This document shows, in pieces, positions 10,663 to 20,744 of a stretch of DNA of 64,000 nt. The notes beneath the pieces were generated by a model. The model saw only the letters and a program-made list of their open reading frames with translations, was not told the origin of the DNA and searched no databases. Origin of the DNA: Strongylocentrotus droebachiensis (Eukaryota; Echinodermata; Echinoidea; Camarodonta; Strongylocentrotidae); assembly GCA_035222895.1 (NCBI GenBank), contig JAVYIG010000703.1, forward strand, positions 124,001 to 188,000, written 5' to 3'. The translations under genes and the position numbers were made by a program. How positions within the stretch are numbered: position 1 is the first letter of the stretch; each line of letters begins with the position of its first letter.

Positions 10663-10689
10663 TAACTCTTACCAACATTCCACTACTCT

Positions 10690-10966
10690 CCTGGTAAGAG
10701 CTGCCTTCATTCAACGACAAACTATCCTGATGAGCCACAATATTGACCTTCGTTTGAGAAAGCGTCTTGTGAAGTCTCTAGTATGGAGTGTACTGTTGTA
10801 TGGGGCAGAGACGTGGACACTCACTAGAAAGGACATGCAGCGATTGGAGGCGGTCGAAATGTGGTGCTGGCGCAAATTACTAGGTGTGTCTTGGAGGGAC
10901 AGAGTATCGAATGAAGAGGTGTTGCATCGAGCTCAAGAAAAGCGGGTGCTGATTCAAACGATTAGA
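10690..10966 (+). pseudogene. RTE-like LINE ORF, C-terminal fragment, part 1
   Basis: The frame reads AAFIQRQTILMSHN, RLRKRLVKSLVWSVLLYGAETWTL, EMWCWRKLLGVSWRDRV and NEEVLHRAQEKRVLIQTIR, the post-polymerase region of RTE-type endonuclease-reverse transcriptase proteins. Upstream domains are absent (5' truncation). It is interrupted in frame at 10,966 by the ACCAGTTGA foldback and resumes at 12,378. Confidence 0.8.
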
Positions 10967-12377
10967 CCCAGGTCGTAATTCCAGTTGATACCAGTTGAAA
11001 CCAGTAAGGATTTCCAACTGGTATCTACTGGTTTGAACTGGTCTCAACTGGTCTCAACTGGTCTCAACTGGTACCAGTTGATACCAGTTGATACAATTTG
11101 GAAACCAGTAGAAATACCAGTTGACATCTGAGACCAGTTGATATTACCAGTTGATTTACCAGTTGAAACCAGTAGATGATTACCAGTTGATTTACCAGTT
11201 GAAAACCAGTATGATTACCAGTTGATTTACCAGTTGAAAACCAGTAGATGATCACCAGTTGATTTACCAGTTGAAAACCAGTAGATGATTACCAGTTGAT
11301 TCCAGTTGAAAACCAGTAGATGATTACCAGTTGAAAACCAGTAGATGAGTACCAGTTGATTTACCAGTTGAAAACCAGTAGATGATTACCAGTTGATTTA
11401 CCAGTTGAAAACCAGTAAGATTACCAGTTGATTTACCAGTTAAAAACCAGTAGATAATTACCAGTTGATTATCCAGTTAAAAACCAGTACGAATACCAGT
11501 TGATTTACCAGTTGAAAAACCAGTTCAATGTATCTTATGAATATTCATGATTTGCATGTTTTCACAGAAAATATAATTATCATGATCTTTCAAGCAAATG
11601 TGACAATGCACATAAATTTTGTGATTTACATTTTCTTAGTTAATTAGTGACAAATATATTACACATGTCTGATCATGTTTTTCATCTAATTTAAGACGTA
11701 AAATTAGATATATTGATATATATGTAATTACTAACCAGAAATAAAGTGTATAAATTTATATATAAGTATGCACGAACAATATATGTCAAATCACATAATA
11801 CACATCTGTAATCTACTTCAAATGATCATTGTGATGGGGTAATTGCAAGAGTTAGTATATGTGGTAAATTTGGTGGCCAGATGCTAATAATGATTATTGA
11901 TTAACAGTTGATTGATTACTGGATAATCATCTGAAAAATCAACTGGTAAATCAACTGGTAATTCAACTGGAAATTCAACTGGTAAATCAACTGGTAATTG
12001 AACTGGTAAATCAACTGGTAAATCAACTGGTAATTGAACTGGTAAATCAACTGGTCTTAGTTAGCGTTGTTTCAATTTCCATATTAAAAACCAGTTGAAT
12101 CTACTGGTTTCAACTGGTACCAGTTGACTTACTGGTTTTAACTGGTTCCAGTTGCCTACTGGTTTCAACTGGAAATTCAACTGGTAAATCAACTGGTAAT
12201 TGAACTGGTAAATCAACTGGTAATTGAACTGGTAAATCAACTGGTCTCAGTTAGCGTTGTTTCAATTTCCATATTAAAAACCAGTTGAATCTACTGGTTT
12301 CAACTGGTACCAGTTGACTTACTGGTTTTAACTGGTACCAGTTGCCTACTGGTTTCAACTGGAATTCCGACCTGGGG
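10967..12377 (+). mobile_element. 1.4-kb foldback element made of ACCAGTTGA motifs
   Basis: Inverted ends CCCAGGTCGTAATTCCAGTT and the complement of CCCAGGTCGGAATTCCAGTT. The left arm (about 10,979-11,522) is a dense degenerate array of ACCAGTTGA, TTTACCAGTTGAAA and CCAGTAGATGA units. The right arm (about 11,938-12,362) carries the complement TCAACTGGT. The right arm also has an internal direct duplication of about 117 bp (about 12,061-12,177 and 12,245-12,361), beginning at TTAGCGTTGTTTCAATTTCC. The middle (11,523-11,937) is AT-rich and non-coding. It splits an RTE-like ORF; the exact target duplication is ambiguous (AG/AGA-like). Confidence 0.8.
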
Positions 12378-12665
12378 AGAGAGACAGAAGAAATGGCTTG
12401 GGCACATAATGCGGCATGATGAGGGCTTGATGCTCAGAGTCATAGAAGGTCGTATTCATGGAAAGAAGAAGAGAGGAAGACCTCGTAAAGGCTTTCTAGA
12501 CGATTTAATCACAGAATGTGGAGCAACAGGGTATGAAACGCTGAATCGGATGGCTCAAGACCGAGGAACTTGGAGAGACACTTGATATACAATTTTGATT
12601 GGGTCACTGAACCTGTCAGAAACTGACAGATCACTATTGATGATTACCAAAGAAGAGCAAAAGCC
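12378..12665 (+). pseudogene. RTE-like LINE ORF, C-terminal fragment, part 2, and 3' tail
   Basis: Continues 10,690-10,966: QKKWLGHIMRHDEG, RVIEGRIHGKKKRGRPRKGF and a C-terminal MAQDRGTWRDT, ending in TGA at about 12,583. The KKWLGH...R.I.G...G.KKRGRPR order is typical of the RTE C-terminus. The short 3' UTR ends near a CAGTCAGTCAGTCA microsatellite (about 12,646-12,660), a usual RTE 3' feature. Confidence 0.78.
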
Positions 12666-12829
12666 AGTCAGTCAGTCAATATTGTCTGACAGTGAAGTCT
12701 AGCAAGTAAACGAGTTTCTTTGCATAAATTGAGTATAAGGACACTGCTAACGTTTTAATTTCCCATACATGACATATTCATAATTCCTGCAAAGTTCTAC
12801 AGAATTTGATGTTGGCTGCAAGAGGGACA
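12666..12829 (+). other. Unassigned spacer inside the outer foldback element
   Basis: AT-rich sequence between the RTE tail and the right arm of the outer foldback. No coding potential or recognisable repeat is seen. It may be the unpaired middle of the outer element. Confidence 0.4.
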
Positions 12830-13157
12830 TAGCGCTGCACTCTTCATAACTGGTAGCAACTCGCCACCTTATGAAGAGTTACGAGTAATGCAAGTATATT
12901 ACGAGTGTAAACGAGTTCACCTCGAGTTACAACGAATCAGTGAAAATCTTGAACATGTTCAAAATTTTGGAACTGCTCGCGACTTCAAGTAGAGTCGAGG
13001 ATGTTTTAAAGAGTTACGCCGAGCCATACCGAGTTGTCGCGAGTTATCCCGAGTTACAAGAAGAGTTTTCGCGAGTTATTGCGAGTGCCTCTTTGAGGCC
13101 ACTCACCCCAACTCTCCTTAACTCGCTAATGCAACTCGGCTAAGTGGGAATCCTGCT

Positions 13158-13417
13158 TTAGAGGATTGTACAACGTACTCCGGAGGATGCACCTCCACGG
13201 GAAGATGCCACGACGTAATAAAACAAGAGTTGACCTTCACGCGAGGAACCTTCGTCATCGTCGATCACAGATCAACTTTCCAGCTCTGCATCTAACCCGC
13301 CTGCCGAGCCGCCAAATACTCGATCCGGCCGGATATTTAGCGAACCTTTTATTAGTGTTCTTCGCTCAGCGTACTTTGACTGCAATGACAATGTACAGCT
13401 GCACATTGTGAACATTA
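13158..13417 (+). pseudogene. Ty3/gypsy pol fragment 3: extreme C-terminus
   Basis: Short remnant resuming after the foldback. One frame shows NTRSGRIFSEPF (about 13,314-13,350), the TRSGR motif commonly found at the very end of gypsy polyproteins. It runs until the repeat array begins at 13,418. No LTR is seen after it, so the 3' LTR is lost or lies beyond the array. Confidence 0.65.
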
Positions 13418-14864
13418 TCAGGTGGGCTGTATATCGTACAGACCACCTTATAATTTCGTTAGAATTGCCTTTATTTATTTATTTATTTATCAGGTGGGCT
13501 GTATATCGTACAGACCACCTTATAATTTCGTTATAATTGCCTTTATTATCAGGTGGGCTGTATAACGTACAGACCACCTTATAATTTCGTTAGAATTGCC
13601 TTTATTTATTTATTTATTATTTATCAGGTGGGCTGTATAACGTACAGACCACCTTATAATTTCGTTAGAATTGCCTTTATTATTTATTTTTCTTACATCT
13701 AACCACTTTTTTGTAAGCACGATTACTTGAAAACGGCTTAATTAAAAACCTTCAAATTTGACACACACGTGTATAGGCATATTTACAAAGGACAAAAATG
13801 TTTTCAACATTGACCTTTACTGATGACGTCATCTAGGCGCCATTTTGTAAATTTTTCGGAAAATCAATTCATGATAATATCTTCATAACGGAAAGGCATT
13901 TCTCATTCATATTTATCATGATTAAGGTCAATATACGTCCGGTCAATTTCATGTAAAAAAAACGCGCGAATGCACGTACGTCCGCGCGTCAGTACGCGCG
14001 CAAAATTTAAAATTGCTCAAAAACGTCTCAAAATCATTTTGCATACGTTTTAGGCCATTCTAAGCATTTTATAAAAAATCTCGCACACGCGCGTTTTCGC
14101 GCGTACTGAAATTTTGCAACATAAATTAGCCATATTCTCTTTGTCATCATATTTTGCACATTTTTCCAAGCTTTTTGATACCTTGTTCACCCTTTTCTGA
14201 CCATTAATAACGGAGTGAGAGTCCGTTTAAGATACATGTCCATGCGCGCGAGCTCTTGTATTACATAGCATATATGGGCAAAAAACATGCCTATACAAAA
14301 TCCATTGTAGCTCTTTATGATGTAAGGTGACCCCAAATTTTGTTTCATATTTTGTAGAGTATGAATTGGAGATTTGATTTCATGTCTCATTTGACCCTCA
14401 ATTAATTCATGACGTCATCATAATGGACTTCGAACTCAAAATTTTAATTTGCATATTATGACATCAGGATATTTTTTGAAAATTGATTGTATCTCTGTAA
14501 ATATTAATCGATTTTCTTCCAAATTTAGATTTGTTCTAGCTGAGACAATTCATTACAAATGCAGTCGACAAAATTTTTCATTTTGACAAAGGAATCATGG
14601 CTTCTTTTTTGCGATTAAAGGAGGCATGTCATTTTTTCACTTTTTGCGTGTATTCTCTATAGGACATGACTTTTTCTCAAAACTTGATTCTACATTTCCG
14701 TCTTTCGCGAGCAATATCTCTGTCGTTTTAGCTTTGTTTACGCTGAACTTTGAGTATGATGTAGCTGAGACAATTAGCTATCTCAAATGTGCCCTTCATT
14801 TTGTCTAAAATTTTAGTTGGACCAGCCCACCTATACTTGTTCCAAATAAGTATTACAAATCTAG
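13418..14864 (+). repeat. Family A unit 1, with four serial 5' heads
   Basis: The 5' head (AGGTGGGCTGTAT, hairpin, TTATAATTTCGTTAGAATTGCC, TTTA repeats) occurs four times in a row (from 13,418, about 13,490, 13,549 and 13,623) before a single body. It ends CTAG at 14,861-14,864, followed immediately by TCAGGTGG of unit 2. Confidence 0.72.
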
Positions 14865-15795
14865 TCAGGTGGGCTGTATAACGTACAGACCACCTTATAA
14901 TTTCGTTAGAATTGCCTTTATTTATTTATTCATTTATTCTTTATTTTTCTTATTTCTAACCACTTTTTTGTGGACAAGATAACTTGAAAATGGCTGGATC
15001 AAATGCCTTGAAATTTGGCACAAATATGTATAGGCATATGTACAAAGCACAGAAATTTGTTCAACCTTGACCTTGACTGATGACGTCATCTAGGCGCCAT
15101 TTTGTAAAATTTTACGAAAATCAACTCATGATCATATCTTCATAACCAAAAGGTATTTCTCATTTATATTTATCATGATCAAGGTCAATATCCGTCCTGT
15201 CAATTGCAGGTCAAATACGCGTACGTCCGCGCGTCATTGCGCGCGTAAAATTTTGAAATGCTCAAAATCGTCTCAAATCATTTTGCATACGTTTTAGGCC
15301 ATTCTAAGCATTTTATAAAAAATCGCGCACACGCGCATGCGTGCATGTTTTCGCGCGTAAAACTATTGCACAACATAGAATCGCCATTTTTTTTCTTTTA
15401 TAATATTCCACATATTTTTACAAACAAATTGATAGCATGTTTATCTCTTTATGACTATTAATGACGGAATGATCGACCGTTAAACATAAATTTCCGTGCG
15501 CGCGAGCTCTTGTAATACATAGCATATATGGGTAAACATGCCTATGCAAAATCCATTGTAGCTCTTTAGGATGCAAGGTGACCCCATTTTTTTTCATATT
15601 TTGATTGAGTATGAATCGGAGACAGTGGCGTACGCAGGATTTTTTCAAGGGGGGTTTTCAAATCGGGCCCAAAATTTCGCAACGACTCAGCCAGCCGGGG
15701 GGGGGGGGGGGGGGGGGGGGGGGTAAGCGAACACTTTTTTATTTTTTTGAGTCCCAAAAAAATCGCAACGACTCAGCCAGTCGCTAAATAAGCGG

Positions 15796-15837
<42 letters not shown>

Positions 15838-16581
15838 AAGAGGACATTTTTTTTTTTTTTTTTTCCGAAATTTTTAAATTTGACATTTTGTCCTGTTGTG
15901 GGGGGGGGGGGGGGGTAAGGTCACCTTTTTAAGGTCAGCCATTGGCAATTTTTTTTTTTTTTTTTATTAAAAAAAAAAAAAAAAAAATCAAAATCAAAAA
16001 GGTTTTTTTTTCCAAAATGACATACATAAAACATACACATAAAAAAAACTCGAGGGGGGGGGGGGGGGGTTTAACCCCAAACCCCCCCCCCCCTGCGTAC
16101 GCGCCTGATCGGAGATATGATTTCATGTCTCATTTGACCCTCAATTAACTCATGACGTCATCATAATGGCCTCCGAACTCAACATTTCAATTTGCATATT
16201 ATGACGTCAGCATATTTTTGGAAAATTGATTGTATCTTTGTAAATATTGATTGATTTTCTTCAAAATTTTGTTATGTTCTAGCTGAGACAATTTTTCATT
16301 TTGACAAAGGCATCATGGCGTATTTTTGCGATTAAAGGAGGCATGTCAATTTTTCACATTTTGCGTGTATTCTCTATGGGACATGACTTTTTCTCAAAAC
16401 TTTATTCTACATTCCCGCCTTTCGCGAGCAATATCTACGTCGTTTTAGCTTCATTTACGCTGAACTTCGAGTATGTTGTAGCTGAGACAAAAAGCTTTCT
16501 TAAATTAACCCTTTATTTTGTCTCAATATTTGGTTGGATCAGCCCACCTATGCTTGTTCCAAACAAGTATTACAAATCTAG
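14865..16581 (+). repeat. Family A unit 2, interrupted by an hAT-type MITE
   Basis: Has a single 5' head at 14,865. The MITE at 15,623-16,107 lies in the conserved GAGTATGAAT(C/T)GGAGATATGATTT segment. Ends CTAG at 16,578-16,581. Confidence 0.72.
15623..16107 (+). mobile_element. 485-bp G-rich hAT-type MITE, 8-bp target duplication
   Basis: Left end CAGTGGCGTACGCAGG, right end complement of CAGGCGCGTACGCAGGGG. Flanked by exact ATCGGAGA on both sides (15,615-15,622 and 16,108-16,115). Neighbouring units show the same locus without insertion. An 8-bp duplication and a CAGNG terminus indicate an hAT-type transposase. The interior is long poly-G tracts (one of about 37 G near 15,797), A/T tracts and TAAGGTCACC. 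Homopolymer lengths may be assembly-sensitive. Non-coding. Confidence 0.88.
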
Positions 16582-17783
16582 TTTATTTTTCTTATTTCTA
16601 ACCACTTTTTTGTAAGCACGATGACTTGAAAATGGCTCAATCAAATGCCTTCAAATTTGGCACACATATGTAGAGGCAAATGTACAAAGCACAATAACGT
16701 TTTCAACTATGACCTTGACTGATGACGTCATCTCGGCGCCATTTTGTAAAATTTTCGGAAAAATAAACTCATGATCATACATGTATCTTCATAACCAAAT
16801 AATATTTCTTCTTCATATTTATTATGATCAAGGTCAATATCCGTCCGGTCAATTTCAGGTCAAAGAACGCGCGCGTGCGCGTACGTCCGCGTGTCAATGC
16901 GCGCGCAAATTTTTAAAATGCTCAAAATCGTCTCAAAATAATTTGCATACGTTTTAGGCCATTCTAAGCATTTTATTAAAAATCGCGCACATGCGCATGC
17001 GCGCGCGTTTTCGTGCGTAAAACTTTTACACAACATAGAATCGCCATTTGTTTTCTTTAATAATATTCCACATAGTTTTACAAACAAATTAATAACATGT
17101 TTGTCTCTTTAAGACTATTAATAACGAAATGATCGACCGTTTAACAAAAATTTCCGTGCGCGCGAGCTCTAGTAATACATAGCATATATTGGCAAAAACA
17201 TGCCTATACAAAATCCATTGTAGCTCTTAAGGCTGCAAGGTGACCCCAATTTTTTCTTCATATTTTAATAGAGAATAAATTGTAGTTATGATTTCATGTT
17301 TCATTTGACCCTCAATTAATTAATAACGTCATCATAATGGCCTCCGAACTCAAAATTTCAATTTGCATATTTTGACGTCAGCATAATTATGGAAAATTGA
17401 TCGTATATCTGTAAATATTGATACATTTTCTTCCAAATTTTGATATGTTCTAGCTGAGACAACTTTCTACAAATGCAGTATACTACGATCCTTCATTTTG
17501 GCAAAGGCATCATGGCGTATTTTTTGCGATTAAAGGAGGCATGTCAATTTTTCACATTTTGCGTTTATTCTCTATGGGACATGATTTTAGTTTTCTCAAA
17601 ACTGGATTCTAAATTCCCGTCTTTCGCGAGCAATATCTACGTCGTTTTAGATTCGATTATGCTGAACTTCGAGTATGTTGTAGCTGAGACAATTAGATAT
17701 CTCAAATGTGCCCTTTATTTTGTCTCAGTTTTTTGTTGGATCAGCCCACCTATACTTGTTCCAAACAAGTTTTACAAATCTAG
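16582..17783 (+). repeat. Family A unit 3, headless
   Basis: Begins directly after CTAG with TTTATTTTTCTTATTTCTAACCAC, lacking the AGGTGGGCTG head. Ends CTAG at 17,780-17,783. Confidence 0.7.
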
Positions 17784-19402
17784 TTTATTTTTCCTATTTC
17801 GAACCACTTTTTTGTAAGCACGATTACTTAAAAATGACTTAATCAAAAGCCTTCAAATTTGGCACATATGGGGCCAGTCACCACGAAATGAGTCCAGTAT
17901 GGCATTAGGCTCAATCGAAGTAATAGCGATGTATAGTGTGTATGTACTGAAAATTGACCCACCTACCACATTTAAGATTTTTCCAAAAATCGACTTATTA
18001 ATGTCTTGTAGTTTATGTCCCCAGAGCTTAGGTCACGGAAATATCTCCTTCTAACATTTTTTGGCAAATAATATAGGCCATGTAATCTGAAATTATCACG
18101 AAAATTATGCATTTCTCTAAACTGGGTAATCCCATTGTTTATAAAGTCCAATTAGGTTTTTGTTCATATTTCTGGATATAATTTATCAATTTTAATGTGT
18201 GACCCCTTAATTTAAAGCTTACTAAATGTAGATTCATATAATACTTAAAAACAGGAATAACAATTTTGACCAACTGGACTCATTTCGTGGTGACAGGCCC
18301 CATATATGTATCGGCATATGTACAAAGCACAATAACGTTTTCAACATTAACCTTTACTGATGACGTCATCTAGGCGCCATTTTGTAAATTTTTTGGAAAA
18401 ATAAACTCATGATCATATCTTCATAACCAAATATTATTTCTTCTTCATATTTATCATGATCAAGGTCAATATCCGTCCGGTCAATTTCAGGTCAAAGAAC
18501 GCGCGCGTGCGCGTACGTCCGCGCGTCAATGCGCGTGCAAAATTGTATAATGCTCAAAATCGTCTCAAAATAATATTGCATATGTTTTATTCTAAGCATT
18601 TTATGAAAAATCGCGCTCACGCGCATGCGCGCTCGTTTTCGCACGTAACACCATTACACAACGTTGAATTGCCTTTTTGTTTTCTTTTATTATGTTTCAC
18701 ATATTTTTACAAACAAATTGATAACATTTTTATCTCTTTATGACTATTAATAACGGAATGATCGACCGTTTAACATAAATTTCTGTGCGTGCGAGCTCTT
18801 GTATTACATATAATATATGGGCAAAAACATGCCTATACAAAATCCATTGTAGCTCTTTAGGATGCAAGGTGACCCTAATTCTTTTTTCATATTGTGATAG
18901 AATATAAATTGGAGATATGATTTCATGTCTCATTTGACTCTCAATTTTCTCATGACGTCATCATAATTGTCTCCGAACCCATAATTTCAATTTGCATATT
19001 TTAATGTCTGCATATTTTGTAGAATTGATTTTATCGCTGTAAATATTCATCAATTTTCTTCCAAATTTTGATATATTCTTGCTGAGACAATTTTCTACGA
19101 TTGATTTTCACGATTTCTAATTTTGACAAAGCACCATAGCGAATTTTTGCGATTAAAGGAGGAATGTCAATTTTTCACATTTTGCGTTTATTCTCTATGG
19201 GACATGATTTTTTCTCAAAACTTTATTCTACATTCCCGCCTTTCGCGAGCAATATCTACGTCGTTTTAGCTTCGTTTACGCTGAACTTCGAGTATGTTGT
19301 AGCTGAGACTATAAGATATCTCAAATGTGCCCTTTATTTTGTCTCAATTTTTTGTTGGATCAGCCCACCTATACTTGTTCCAAACAAGTATTACAAATCT
19401 AG
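17784..19402 (+). repeat. Family A unit 4, headless, interrupted by a 434-bp MITE
   Basis: Headless unit; the MITE at 17,869-18,302 sits in the TTGGCACATATGTAT segment near its 5' side. Ends CTAG at 19,399-19,402. Confidence 0.7.
17869..18302 (+). mobile_element. 434-bp MITE with TGGGGCC ends, TA-type target
   Basis: Left TGGGGCCAGTCACCACGAAA, right complement of TGGGGCCTGTCACCACGAAA; the inverted repeat runs about 29 bp (to GAGTCCAGT). TA on both sides (17,867-17,868; 18,303-18,304). The surrounding ATAT makes the exact duplication ambiguous (TA or ATAT). The family is uncertain; a TA target would fit Tc1/mariner-like elements. The interior is AT-rich and non-coding. Confidence 0.75.
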
Positions 19403-20744
19403 TTTATTTTACTTATTTCGAACCACTTTTTTGTAAGCACGATTACTTGAAAATGGCTCAATCAAATGCCTTCAAATTTGGCACACATATGTATAGGCAT
19501 ATGTACAAAGCACAATAACGTTTTCAACTATGACCTTCACTGATGACGTCATCTAGGCGCCATTTTGTAAATTTTTCTGAAAATCAACTCATGATCATAT
19601 CTTCATAACCAAAAGCCATTTATGATTCATAATTATCATAATTAAGGTCAATATCCGTCCGGTCAATTTCAGGTCAAAAAACGCGCGCGTGCGCGTACGT
19701 CCACGCGTCAGTGCGCGCGCACAATATTAAAATGCTCAAAATAGTCTCAAAATTATTTTTACATACGTTTTAGGCTATTTTAAGCTTTTTATCAAAAAAT
19801 CTCGCGAACGCGCATGCGCGCGTCAAAAAACGCACGTGTGCGCGTACGTCCACGCGTCAGTGCGCGAGCAAAATATTAAAATGCTCAAAATAGTCTCAAA
19901 ATAATTTTTAAATACGTTTTAGGCTATTTTAAGCTTTTTATAAAAAAATCTTGCGAACGTGCATGCGCGCGCGTTTTCGCGCGTTCTGGCATTTTGCAAC
20001 AAAGAATCGCCAATTTTTCTTTGTCATCATATTTGGCACATTTTCCCAAGCATTTTGATACTTTGTTAACATTTATTTCTGACCATTAATAACGGAGTGA
20101 GCGTCCGTTTAAGATACACGTCCGTGCGTGCGAGCTCTTGTAATACATAGCATATATGGGCAAAAACATGCCTATACAAAATCCATTGTAGCTCTTTATG
20201 ATGTAAGGTGACCCCAAATTTTGTTTCATATTTTGTAGAGTATGAATTGGAAATATGATTTCTTGTCTCATTCGACCTTTAATTAACTCATGACGTCATC
20301 ATAATGGCCTCCGAACTGAAAATTCCAATTTGCATATTATGACATCAGCATATTTTTGGAAAATTGATTGTATCTCTGTAAATATTGATTGATTTTCTTC
20401 CAACTTTCGATATGTTCTAGCTGCGATAATTCACTACAAATGCACCAGACATGATTTTTCATTTCGACAAAGGAATCATTACGTATTATTGCGATTAAAG
20501 GAGGCATGTCAATTTTTCTCTTTTTGCGTGTATTCTCTATGGGACATGACTTTTTCTCAAAACTGGATTCTGCATTCCCGTCTTTCGCGAGCAATATCTC
20601 CGTCGTTTTAGCTTCGCTTACGCTGAACTTTGAGTATGTTGTAGCTGAGACAATTAGCTATCTCAAATGTGCCCTTCATTTTGTCTTAAATTTTAGTTGG
20701 ACCAGCCCACCTATACTTGTTCCAAACAAGTATTACAAATCTAG
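19403..20744 (+). repeat. Family A unit 5, headless, with internal duplication
   Basis: Contains a direct duplication of about 145 bp (about 19,673-19,823 and 19,824-19,975) covering the CG-rich island and the following ATTTTTAAATACGTTTTAGGC segment. Ends CTAG at 20,741-20,744, then T. Confidence 0.68.

Larger units (their letters stand above)
8893..13157 (+). mobile_element. Outer foldback element, Harbinger-like by target, with nested insertions
   Basis: Ends are AGCAGGGCTCCCACTTAGCC on the left and the complement of AGCAGGATTCCCACTTAGCC on the right (to 13,157). The inverted repeat continues inward for about 95 bp (TCGCAATAACTC at the inner end), and the right arm (about 12,830-13,157) repeats the GAGTTACAACGAATC-type palindromic body of the inner copy. 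Flanks are TGA (8890-8892) and TTA (13,158-13,160), one mismatch from a TWA-type duplication. It splits the gypsy element between its integrase C-terminus and its final segment. No coding belongs to it. Its body was hit by a second copy of the same family, an RTE-like LINE tail and, inside that, another foldback. Confidence 0.75.
13418..20744 (+). repeat. Family A array: five head-to-tail rolling-circle-like units
   Basis: The array starts TCAGGTGGGCTGTATA after A13417 and ends CTAG before T20745, i.e. an A/T target with a 5' TC and 3' CTAG as in Helitrons. The 3' end carries the hairpin ACTTGTTCCAAACAAGT (7-bp stem) then ATTACAAATCTAG. The 5' end has an 11-bp stem with one mismatch. AGGTGGGCTG at 5' is complementary to CAGCCCACCT at 3'. 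Units are about 1.2-1.45 kb after removing inserts. Each has TGACGTCA three times, GGCGCCATTTTGT, and CG-rich alternating purine/pyrimidine islands. No protein is encoded. Confidence 0.75.
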
